A stretch of DNA of 5,108 bases from an uncultured Dictyoglomus sp. (GCA_938039765.1 CALHTV010000168.1:1-5108), one strand, 5' to 3'. Positions 1 to 4,976 are shown, counted from the stretch's first letter. Program-made: numbers and translations. The notes: a model not told the origin generated them from the letters alone.

Positions 1-90
1 ACTAAGACAGTAGAAATTAATGAAATCAATATTCTAATAAGTATTCGCAGATTTTTTGATTTTTTAATTCTACTAATCACTATCTTTTAA
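1..90 (+). CDS. Possible C-terminal tail of an unidentified plus-strand gene (partial)
   Basis: Reading from the first base, 29 sense codons run to a TAA at 88-90, while both other plus frames have stops near the left edge. The tail is hydrophobic (FDFLILLITIF) and ends five bases before the stop of the FecR-domain gene on the other strand, which is a normal tail-to-tail arrangement. In DNA this A+T-rich, an open stretch of this length is uncommon but can occur by chance. No family can be recognised from it. The bases 81-94 that span its end carry only a weak 6-bp A+T hairpin and no convincing terminator. Confidence 0.25.
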   Translation, partial: TKTVEINEINILISIRRFFDFLILLITIF

Positions 91-95
91 GATAA

Positions 96-1859
96 CTATA
101 GCCTTATCTTTGTAGTTATGTAATATACATCTGTTGGATTACCATATAGATCATAGGTTCTTTTAATAGAAATAACAGCATCTACATTTGGTGCAATTGG
201 ATAAACCACATTAAGGAAAAGTATGGTGTTAGGATTTATAAATTTGAATGGTATGGAGATATTACCCTGCTCATAAGATAAGCTTAGAGACAGTCTTTCA
301 CTTAAATTAAGGCTAAGATTTCCATATAAAGTAGGAGTTTCAAATTCAAAGGTATCATAGCTAATATTTAGAGATGCAATGTTAAATATTCTAGAATCAA
401 GGCCTAAAATTATGCCCTTAATCCTGCCTGTAGCCTCAGAAAGTCCAGGTAATTGACCTAAGATTTTATTTTTTTCGTAATAGGCATCAAAATATCCTGG
501 AGTGAAATTATTAGCATAATTTAATCCTTGTAGATAAAAAACTGTATTTAGAACGGGAACATCCACTTGTAATCCTAATATTAATCCATTCTGAGAAAGA
601 ACTTTATTATCACTTATACTTATGCCATTATGAATTAATCTTTGAGCAAAACTTAAATAAGCCACTATATTTTTAGTAAGATAATATCCAACATCAGCAC
701 CAATAATGCCTTGTTGTTTAGTTGTTTCTTCGTCTAAATCAAACATACCATTAACTCCAAGTTCTAATCTATTTAATGGTCGATAAAACAATCTCAATGC
801 GTAAGTTGTAGTAATATTTTCATTTCTGTTAAAGGGAGAGGGTAGTAGAGTTAAAATTCCTCCTTTTCTAGGATCTTCGAGTCTCAGGGTAATTCCATCC
901 ATTTCATATGTGGAATATCTATTAGCTATTAATCCGTACCCTAAATTAAAATTATAAATATTTCCATATCTTAACCCTAACCAGGGAAGATTTATTTCTC
1001 CATATCTAATTCGGCCTTGAATATAGCTTATATCTTCTCCATTTGTATAAAGAGAAAGATCGAGACCTAATTTTACTATACCAAAAGATATCTCAGGTGT
1101 AAAAGATAATTTAGCTAAAATTAAATTATCTTTTCTAAAAAGCCCATATTCTAAGCTATTCTTTAATAGAGATTCCTCTCTTTTTGGCTTCTCAGGCTCT
1201 AAAATCGCAGATTCTTTTTTCTCTTCCTTCTTTTCTTCTAGTGTTTCTTCATCAAATTTTTCTATTTCTTTAATTACTGAAGGCTCCTCAGGAGGCTCTC
1301 CAGGTCTAACTATACTTTGAAATCCCTCTTTGACTTCTACTGTTTTATCTTTAGAAGTAAATAGAACTACTCCTTTTAAAGCCCATATTTTAGTAGTACC
1401 ATCCTCTAAAACTTCTTGAATCCATTCTGTCCCTCTCACTCCTGCTATTGCAGTTGGAGTTTGAACCTCAACTTTTTCTCCCTGAGAGAGCAATCTTTCT
1501 ACTGTAGCCCATATTTTACCAATAAGTAGTTTGAAAATTGAGACTTCTTTTTTAGATTCCTCTTCATAATCTAATCGTAAAATATCGAGCTGGGTGTTAG
1601 CCCCAAGCTTTAAAGTAGATTTGTCAGAAAACTGGAGAATAGCTTGAGAATTCTGCTGAACCCATACCTTATCTCCAGAAACTAATTCCATTTTTAATTT
1701 TGCAGGTATCCAAAGCTCAGCATTGAATTTTTTCACGTAGACATTTCCTTTTAAGTAGGTTATTATTGCTACTCTTTGTTTAGGTATATTTTGAGCAAAA
1801 ATACTCGAAGAAAGAAGTATCATTAAGATACATAATAAAAGTAAAAACTTTTTAATCAT
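96..1859 (-). CDS. Exported FecR-domain protein with a C-terminal outer-membrane beta-barrel-like region
   Basis: This 587-residue protein begins with a clear signal peptide (MIKK, a Leu/Ile core, then SSSIFAQ, with likely cleavage near residue 22). Residues about 28-186 form a FecR domain: a GNVYV strand, SGDKVWV, a Gly-Lys-Ile-Trp segment near 114-117, and the family hallmark TPTAIAGVRGTEW at 134-146. Residues about 187-232 are a Pro/Glu/Lys-rich linker of low complexity. Residues about 233-587 consist of many short alternating strands with aromatic girdle residues and Gly/Asn/Tyr turns (for example LRYGNIYNFNLGYGLIANRY), ending in YYITTKIRL. This resembles an outer-membrane barrel, although the last residue is Leu and not the usual Phe. 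Established: FecR domains occur in sigma-regulator proteins and also in many exported surface proteins. Inference: the FecR part sits in the periplasm or binds the cell wall, and no anti-sigma helix is present. The start ATG has a GAGGTG Shine-Dalgarno a few bases upstream. It lies 59 bases after coaX and may have its own promoter. The substrate is unknown. Confidence 0.82.
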   Translation of the reverse strand: MIKKFLLLLCILMILLSSSIFAQNIPKQRVAIITYLKGNVYVKKFNAELWIPAKLKMELVSGDKVWVQQNSQAILQFSDKSTLKLGANTQLDILRLDYEEESKKEVSIFKLLIGKIWATVERLLSQGEKVEVQTPTAIAGVRGTEWIQEVLEDGTTKIWALKGVVLFTSKDKTVEVKEGFQSIVRPGEPPEEPSVIKEIEKFDEETLEEKKEEKKESAILEPEKPKREESLLKNSLEYGLFRKDNLILAKLSFTPEISFGIVKLGLDLSLYTNGEDISYIQGRIRYGEINLPWLGLRYGNIYNFNLGYGLIANRYSTYEMDGITLRLEDPRKGGILTLLPSPFNRNENITTTYALRLFYRPLNRLELGVNGMFDLDEETTKQQGIIGADVGYYLTKNIVAYLSFAQRLIHNGISISDNKVLSQNGLILGLQVDVPVLNTVFYLQGLNYANNFTPGYFDAYYEKNKILGQLPGLSEATGRIKGIILGLDSRIFNIASLNISYDTFEFETPTLYGNLSLNLSERLSLSLSYEQGNISIPFKFINPNTILFLNVVYPIAPNVDAVISIKRTYDLYGNPTDVYYITTKIRL

Positions 1860-1912
1860 AACCCCACCTCATTAAATTATTAAAGTTATTTTAAAAATTT
1901 CTTTTGGATTTA

Positions 1913-1918
1913 ATTATA
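1913..1918 (-). promoter_or_regulatory. Weak candidate -10 element for the FecR-domain gene
   Basis: A perfect TATAAT lies on the minus strand just past the coaX stop, about 54 bases before the FecR-domain start codon. No recognisable -35 hexamer sits 16-18 bases upstream. In DNA this rich in A+T, TATAAT is expected by chance, so this is only a possibility. If it is false, the gene is read through from coaX. No G+C-rich terminator hairpin separates the two genes. Confidence 0.25.
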
Positions 1919-2686
1919 TCATAAATTTTTCTTATAAAGAAAATACAAACCTTTTAAAGTAAGAAATAGATCTATATTTTCCTCTTTCAGATATTTAGTA
2001 TAAGGAACAATTCTTCTAGCCCATCCTCCAGTGCTAACCAATATAGGCTTATGTTTAAGTTCTTTTATTTGTCTCTCAAGTATTCCATCTACAAGTCCTG
2101 CAAAACCATAGACAATCCCTGCTTGAATTGCAGATATAGTATTTTTTCCTATAGAAGATTCGGGAGCCTTTATATCTACCTGAGGAAGTTTTGCTGTTTT
2201 CTCAAAAAGGGCGTAGGAAGCAGTACCTACGCCCGGCGCAATGGCAACTCCTAAAAATTTCTTTTTCTCAATTGCGGAAAAAGTTGTTGCTGTTCCAAAA
2301 TCTACAGCTATCCCACATGATCCATACTCTTCCATTAGAGCAACCACATTGCAAATTAGGTCAGCTCCTACTTCTTTAGGATTTTCAGTTTCTATTGAAA
2401 TGCCTGTTTTTATTCCCGGCTCTACAATGAAGGGAGATTTGCCAAATAAATAATTTATAGCTTCAACAAAAGAAGAGGTAAGAGATGGTACTACAGAAGA
2501 TAAAGCCACACCTTCAACTTCTGTTTCCTTCATTCTTTCTCTTTTTAGAGTCCACTCTATGATAAGGGCATATTCATAACTTGTGGAATATTTTTTAGTT
2601 TCAAATTCATAATGAGAAACCATTTTCTCATTATTAAAATAAGCCATATCAATGTTAGAATTTCCTATGTCTATTGCTAAAATCAA
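1919..2686 (-). CDS. coaX: Type III pantothenate kinase (CoaX)
   Basis: CoaX phosphorylates pantothenate with ATP to 4'-phosphopantothenate, the first step of CoA synthesis, in the cytoplasm. Counting from the chosen start, the 255 residues match the usual family length and carry the motifs in order: AIDIGNSN (4-11, phosphate loop), SSVVPS (63-68), the pantothenate-site block PGIKTGISIETENPKEVGAD (90-109) whose final Asp is the predicted catalytic base, DFGTATTFS (129-137), APG (150-152), IGKNTISAIQAGIVYG (179-194) and STGG (218-221). The residue after GAD is Leu, where many members have Arg. Start choice: the only Shine-Dalgarno, AAAGGAG, overlaps an in-frame GTG at 2695 but lies eight bases before a TTG at 2686, and the family normally begins MLLAIDIGNTN, so TTG is preferred. 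The upstream GTG would give 258 residues and a GTGA overlap with the transporter stop. The gene is translationally coupled to the PanT-like gene, which fits pantothenate uptake followed by trapping. Confidence 0.93.
   Translation of the reverse strand: MILAIDIGNSNIDMAYFNNEKMVSHYEFETKKYSTSYEYALIIEWTLKRERMKETEVEGVALSSVVPSLTSSFVEAINYLFGKSPFIVEPGIKTGISIETENPKEVGADLICNVVALMEEYGSCGIAVDFGTATTFSAIEKKKFLGVAIAPGVGTASYALFEKTAKLPQVDIKAPESSIGKNTISAIQAGIVYGFAGLVDGILERQIKELKHKPILVSTGGWARRIVPYTKYLKEENIDLFLTLKGLYFLYKKNL
2204..2234 (-). other. Terminator-shaped hairpin inside coaX
   Basis: GGGCGTAGG (2209-2217) and CCTACGCCC (2226-2234) form a perfect 9-bp G+C-rich stem with an 8-base loop. On the coding (minus) strand the stem is followed at once by five T residues (2208-2204). 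This is the shape of an intrinsic terminator, placed inside the codons for residues PGVGTASYALF. The codons here (GCG CCG GGC, then TAC GCC) are much richer in G+C than the rest of the gene. Whether it pauses or terminates RNA polymerase is unknown; translation through it would normally melt it. Confidence 0.5.
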
Positions 2687-2691
2687 TTTGA

Positions 2692-3414
2692 TCACTCCTT
2701 TTTAATGAGTTTTTCTAAAGCTAATACAACAGGAGGACAAAGAACCATTGCAATAATTGCTTCTGGAATTCCGTGTAAAATCCCTATGCTAATTACAACT
2801 TGAAGAGGAAATAGCTTTGCTAAGTAAGCAAGGGTAAGGGTTCCTACAGTGTTTGTTATACTTCCTAAAAAGGCTGAAATTCCGATAGCTATTATTTTTA
2901 TTTCTTTTTCTTTTAATAGGAACAATAAAGCTAAAGTTATAATGAAAGAAGATATTGCAATCAAAAAGCTATATTCTATCGGATAATTTAACATAGTTTG
3001 AGAAAACCCTTCATTGAGAATAAATACCCCTGTCAAGTAAAGAAGAGAGAAGATTATTATAGCTATTATTACTAAAGCATAGTTTTTCAACTTTCTATGA
3101 GGATATAGATACTTAGAAAAGATACCATAAGTAAGCCCTGAAACTATTCCTATAAAAGGACGAGCAGGTAACAATACCCAAAAAGGTGCGATATAAGAAA
3201 AATATAAAATTGCGGAAAAACCAAATATTAAGCCAGCCAAAGCTCCAATCCAAGGTCCTAAAAGAATACCTGCTAATATAACTGGAATATGCATGATTGT
3301 AGCTGCTCCAGCAGGTGTGGGAACAGAGATATAACCTATTCGACTAAATCCTAATACTAAGGTTAAGGCAAGGAAAATGGAAGCTAAAGAAAGTTGTTTG
3401 ACATTTTTTAACAT
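2692..3414 (-). CDS. ECF transporter S component, PanT-like (predicted pantothenate)
   Basis: This is the substrate-binding membrane subunit of an energy-coupling-factor vitamin importer. It needs the shared EcfA/EcfA'/EcfT module, which is not in this window. The 240 residues are strongly hydrophobic, with about six or seven membrane helices. The family signature is visible: the PTPAGAATIMHIPVILAGILLGP block near residues 32-54, a conserved GLIFG helix, LPARPFIGI near 82-90, GSITNTVGTLTLAYL in the last third and HGIPEAI near the C-terminus. At 240 residues it is longer than many S components, which are near 180-200; the extra length lies around a charged loop at about 102-112 and in two added hydrophobic stretches. 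Substrate assignment rests mainly on the overlap with coaX, so pantothenate is inferred; this superfamily also carries folate, thiamin and other vitamins. The ATG has a strong GGAGGT Shine-Dalgarno seven bases upstream. The stop overlaps the start region of coaX, indicating one operon. Confidence 0.85.
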   Translation of the reverse strand: MLKNVKQLSLASIFLALTLVLGFSRIGYISVPTPAGAATIMHIPVILAGILLGPWIGALAGLIFGFSAILYFSYIAPFWVLLPARPFIGIVSGLTYGIFSKYLYPHRKLKNYALVIIAIIIFSLLYLTGVFILNEGFSQTMLNYPIEYSFLIAISSFIITLALLFLLKEKEIKIIAIGISAFLGSITNTVGTLTLAYLAKLFPLQVVISIGILHGIPEAIIAMVLCPPVVLALEKLIKKE

Positions 3415-3431
3415 CTAACCTACCTCCCTTC

Positions 3432-3469
3432 CGGCTCTCCCTTAGGAGATGCCGTTTTCTTTTATTTTT
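3432..3469. promoter_or_regulatory. Hairpin next to the transporter Shine-Dalgarno, terminator-shaped on the plus strand
   Basis: CGGC + TCTCC (3432-3440), loop CTTA, GGAGA + GCCG (3445-3454) form a 9-bp stem with one bulged T at 3450. On the plus strand the stem is followed by a T-rich tract (3455-3469), the form of an intrinsic terminator, yet no plus-strand gene lies upstream. Read on the minus strand it sits in the leader of the transporter gene, ending four bases before the Shine-Dalgarno region. There the 5' arm ATCTCC (3450-3445) could pair instead with the Shine-Dalgarno GGAGGT (3427-3422). It may block antisense transcription or regulate translation; the sequence alone cannot decide. 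Confidence 0.5.
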
Positions 3470-3482
3470 GGAAAGAAAAAGA

Positions 3483-3550
3483 TCTTAGATAGACTATAAA
3501 AGTCCTGCGATCTTATAAAGATCTGCAGGCTTTCTATATTATATCTAAGA
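3483..3550. repeat. Long imperfect inverted repeat between divergent genes
   Basis: The outer arms TCTTAGATA (3483-3491) and TATCTAAGA (3542-3550) are perfect complements. Inside them TATA/TATA, AAAG/C-TTT, CCTGC (3504-3508)/GCAGG (3525-3529) and GATCTT (3509-3514)/AAGATC (3518-3523) continue the pairing around a 3-base loop. About 29 pairs form over 68 bases with small bulges. It lies in the divergent intergenic region and overlaps candidate promoter elements for both neighbours. It could be a cruciform or operator, a structured leader, a small RNA or a short repeat element. No known riboswitch class was recognised. Confidence 0.6.
3538..3543 (-). promoter_or_regulatory. Weak candidate -10 element for the transporter-coaX operon
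   Basis: A TATAAT on the minus strand would start a transcript near 3531 and leave a leader of about 117 bases before the transporter start. That leader would hold the inner stem of the inverted repeat and the compact hairpin next to the Shine-Dalgarno. The hexamer 17 bases upstream (TTTTAA) matches the -35 consensus poorly. Confidence 0.3.
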
Positions 3551-3570
3551 ACAGATGTTTTTAAAAGATG

Positions 3571-3576
3571 TATAAT
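3571..3576 (+). promoter_or_regulatory. Candidate -10 element giving a leaderless cyclo-ligase mRNA
   Basis: A perfect TATAAT ends six bases before the ATG at 3583, so transcription would begin at or within a base of that start codon. The -35 position 17 bases upstream reads AGAACA, matching three of six consensus bases. Neither possible start codon of the gene has a Shine-Dalgarno, which supports leaderless translation. A second option upstream, TAGACT (3490-3495) with an 18-base spacer to TATAAA (3514-3519), lies inside the inverted repeat. Confidence 0.4.
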
Positions 3577-3582
3577 AAAAAT

Positions 3583-4143
3583 ATGCAGTTTTCTAAAAAG
3601 AATTTAAGAGAAATATTAAAAGAAAAAAGGAAAAGGGTGAAGGACAAGGAGGTAAAATCTCATCAAATATTTCATAATTTAGAGAAACTCTCTATCTGGA
3701 AAGATTCTAAAGTAATAAATACTTACATTTCCTTAGAGGAAGAAGTAGATACAAAATTTATTATCTATCATGGCTTAATCGAGGGAAAAAGAATATTCTC
3801 TCCTATTATTACCAAAGATGAATTGAAATTTGGAGAGGTTTTATCATTTAATGATTTAGAACCTGGACCTTTAGGTATTTTACAGCCCATAAAAACCTTA
3901 GATGTAGATTATGATATATTTGATCTAATTATAGTTCCAGGACTCGCTTTTGACTATAGGGGGTATAGAATAGGCTATGGCAAAGGATACTATGATAAAT
4001 TTTTGAGCAAGGTTAAAAGAGGACTAAAAGTAGGATTAATATTTGAAGATTTACTGTTTAAAGTACTACCCATTGAAATAGAAACTCATGATCAGAAAGT
4101 AGATCTTATTATTACTGAGAAGAGGATAATTCAGATTAGATAA
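3583..4143 (+). CDS. 5-formyltetrahydrofolate cyclo-ligase (MTHFS/YgfA family)
   Basis: This cytoplasmic enzyme (EC 6.3.3.2) uses ATP to convert 5-formyltetrahydrofolate to 5,10-methenyltetrahydrofolate, returning a storage or inhibitory folate to the one-carbon pool. From the ATG at 3583 the protein has 186 residues, normal for the family. Visible motifs are LREILKEKRKR (8-18, basic N-terminal helix), YISLEEEVDT (48-57, substrate region), GPLGILQP (95-102), VPGLAFDYRGYRIGYGKGYYDKFL (118-141, the ATP/phosphate signature) and ETHDQKVDLIITEKRI (167-182). GILQP has Gln where GIxEP with Glu is usual. An in-frame ATG at 3568 would add five residues (MYNKN), but it lies upstream of the TATAAT that I take as the -10, and it has no Shine-Dalgarno; 3583 also fits the family N-terminus better. 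The gene is monocistronic, divergent from the vitamin transporter and tail-to-tail with the thioredoxin cluster, six bases from the next stop. No clear terminator follows. Confidence 0.92.
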   Translation: MQFSKKNLREILKEKRKRVKDKEVKSHQIFHNLEKLSIWKDSKVINTYISLEEEVDTKFIIYHGLIEGKRIFSPIITKDELKFGEVLSFNDLEPGPLGILQPIKTLDVDYDIFDLIIVPGLAFDYRGYRIGYGKGYYDKFLSKVKRGLKVGLIFEDLLFKVLPIEIETHDQKVDLIITEKRIIQIR

Positions 4144-4149
4144 AATCCT

Positions 4150-4287
4150 TTACTGAATACCTATACAAGATAAACAAAGCAGTGTGCTATTTTTAAAAAT
4201 TTCTATAAGTTCACTTTTAGTAACACCTAAATATAAAGCTATTACTATTAACAAAAGGATTAACAACCTTATTAGTCTTTTAACCAC
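4150..4287 (-). CDS. Small single-helix membrane protein with a C-terminal CxxC, overlapping the thioredoxin gene
   Basis: This is a 45-residue gene starting at GTG 4287, the only usable start codon in its frame for some way, with an AAGAAGGA Shine-Dalgarno nine bases upstream inside the thioredoxin coding sequence. It overlaps the thioredoxin stop by 16 bases in another frame and ends six bases from the cyclo-ligase stop. The product has a basic N-terminus (MVKRLIR), one hydrophobic helix (about 8-21), a short polar segment with TKSELIEIFKNS (23-34) and an end reading TLLCLSCIGIQ, with Cys38 and Cys41 as CxxC. The positive-inside rule places the N-terminus in the cytoplasm and the CxxC outside, the side where the TlpA-like domain works. 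A role as a redox partner or chaperone of that thioredoxin is inferred from position and cysteines only. I do not recognise a named family. The translation signals, the composition typical of a membrane protein and the tight packing argue that it is real. Confidence 0.68.
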   Translation of the reverse strand: MVKRLIRLLILLLIVIALYLGVTKSELIEIFKNSTLLCLSCIGIQ

Positions 4288-4781
4288 TTTTCCAAATCCT
4301 TCTTAAACTCTTTTTCTGGCAAAACCCCAATATAGATTTTTCTAATTATAAATTTCTTATCGATTAAAAAAGATGTTGGAATTGCTAGAACACTATAAGC
4401 ATAGCCTACAACCCCATTCTTATCTGATAAAACCAAAAAACTTACTTTGTTATTTTTTATGTAATTCTCTAGTGCCTTCACGTCACTATCTAAACTCACT
4501 GCAATTATTTTAAATTTTTTATCTTTATATTCCTTTTGTATTTTGTCTAAAAGGGGGACCTCATACCTACATGGAGGACACCAGGTTGCCCAGAAATTAA
4601 GAAGGACAACATTACCTTTAAAGGAAGAGAGTGAATGTTTTCTACCTTGAAGATCAGGAAGAGAAAAATCTATGGCTTTAGAATTTTCGTCTACTTTTTG
4701 CTTCTGAGAGAATCCTACACCAATTATTATTGTTATTAGAAAAATTAGTAACAAAAAGGTTTTAATTAATTTTTTCCTCAT
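4272..4781 (-). CDS. TlpA/ResA-type membrane-anchored thiol-disulfide oxidoreductase
   Basis: This 169-residue thioredoxin-fold protein is tethered outside the cytoplasmic membrane. Residues 1-25 (MRKK, then a Leu/Ile-rich helix) are an uncleaved anchor or signal peptide; there is no lipobox Cys. The AhpC/TSA-Redoxin-like fold runs from about 36: AIDFSLPDLQGRKHSLSSFKG, the VVLLNFWATWCPPC strand and active site with Cys68 and Cys71, a following Glu74 in RYEVP as in ResA-type proteins, a IIAVSLD strand (92-98), and the cis-proline loop AIPTSFLID with Pro135. Established for the family: such proteins reduce specific disulfides, for example on apocytochrome c, or act in envelope thiol homeostasis. 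No cytochrome c maturation gene is visible here, so the client is unknown. The ATG is preceded by AAGGAGG nine bases upstream. A near-consensus promoter and a long structured leader lie ahead of it, and a small CxxC membrane protein overlaps its 3' end. Confidence 0.92.
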   Translation of the reverse strand: MRKKLIKTFLLLIFLITIIIGVGFSQKQKVDENSKAIDFSLPDLQGRKHSLSSFKGNVVLLNFWATWCPPCRYEVPLLDKIQKEYKDKKFKIIAVSLDSDVKALENYIKNNKVSFLVLSDKNGVVGYAYSVLAIPTSFLIDKKFIIRKIYIGVLPEKEFKKDLEKWLKD

Positions 4782-4807
4782 TTTTTATTTCCTCCTTATA
4801 ATAAACT

Positions 4808-4870
4808 AAACTTCCAGGCGAGGTAGGGGGTGATGGGTGAGGGGGGAAGGGGACCCTCGCCTGGAAGTTT
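4808..4870 (-). promoter_or_regulatory. Perfect 16-bp hairpin with a 31-base C-rich loop in the thioredoxin leader
   Basis: AAACTTCCAGGCGAGG (4808-4823) and its exact complement (4855-4870) enclose a 31-base loop. The inferred transcript enters it about 18 bases after its start and leaves it about 12 bases before the Shine-Dalgarno. In the RNA the loop is almost all C and U with a single G, resembling a Rho-loading sequence. After the stem the RNA reads UUUAGUUUAUU, only a loose U-tract. It could be an attenuator, an RNA-stabilising or protein-binding element, or a small inverted-repeat insertion. The stem is far richer in G+C than its surroundings. No target-site duplication is obvious. Confidence 0.7.
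4826..4852 (+). other. G-quadruplex motif in the hairpin loop
   Basis: Four G-runs of lengths 5, 3, 6 and 4 are separated by TGAT, TGA and AA. This satisfies the standard intramolecular G-quadruplex pattern with three tetrads and short loops. It lies on the plus strand, the template strand for the thioredoxin gene, between the arms of a perfect stem; the other strand is correspondingly C-rich and could form an i-motif. Whether it folds in the cell is not known. Confidence 0.65.
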
Positions 4871-4895
4871 TCTTAACAAATTATTTTCGATAAAT

Positions 4896-4924
4896 ATGAT
4901 AACACCCCAAAAAATTTTTGTCAA
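4896..4924 (-). promoter_or_regulatory. Sigma-70-type promoter of the thioredoxin operon
   Basis: TTGACA (4924-4919, a perfect -35) is followed after exactly 17 bases by TATCAT (4901-4896, five of six matches to TATAAT). Transcription should begin near 4888, giving a leader of about 107 bases. It lies about 65 bases beyond the end of 5S rRNA on the same strand, so the thioredoxin operon has its own strong start and does not depend on rRNA read-through. This is the best promoter match in the window. Confidence 0.78.
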
Positions 4925-4966
4925 TATTCCTAACATAAAAATTTTAAAAAACATTCGAAATGAAAT

Positions 4967-4976
4967 AAAAAAAGAG
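4967..4976 (-). terminator. T-run after 5S rRNA, possible rRNA operon end
   Basis: Fourteen bases after the 5S 3' end, past a pyrimidine-rich stretch, the minus strand has CTC followed by seven T residues. There is no separate hairpin directly before it; only the terminal helix of 5S, extended by GGCT/AGCC flanks, could act as the stem, and it is ten bases away. This is not a textbook terminator, so the call is tentative. Confidence 0.3.

Noticed and set aside
81..94. Hairpin TATCTT/AAGATA near the FecR-domain stop
   Set aside because: Six A+T-rich pairs with a two-base loop are too weak for a terminator and expected by chance.
1815..1859. Lipoprotein signal in the FecR-domain protein
   Set aside because: The Cys at residue 10 lies too early, in the hydrophobic core, and is followed by more Leu/Ile; a standard signal peptide ending near FAQ fits better.
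2051..2453. Three plus-strand open frames of 62-70 codons
   Set aside because: They lie antisense to coaX, whose protein motifs are intact, show no family features and overlap each other; they are shadows.
3415..3567. Tetrahydrofolate or other known riboswitch near folate and vitamin genes
   Set aside because: Conserved cores of the THF, TPP, cobalamin and FMN classes were not seen on either strand by eye; only the hairpins described are present.
4176..4195. Terminator for the cyclo-ligase (AGCA-GTG-TGCT followed by ATTTTT)
   Set aside because: The stem has only four pairs and lies within the small CxxC gene of the opposite strand.
4808..4870. CRISPR repeat or complete insertion sequence
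   Set aside because: There is one inverted repeat only, no spacer series, no transposase and no clear target duplication.
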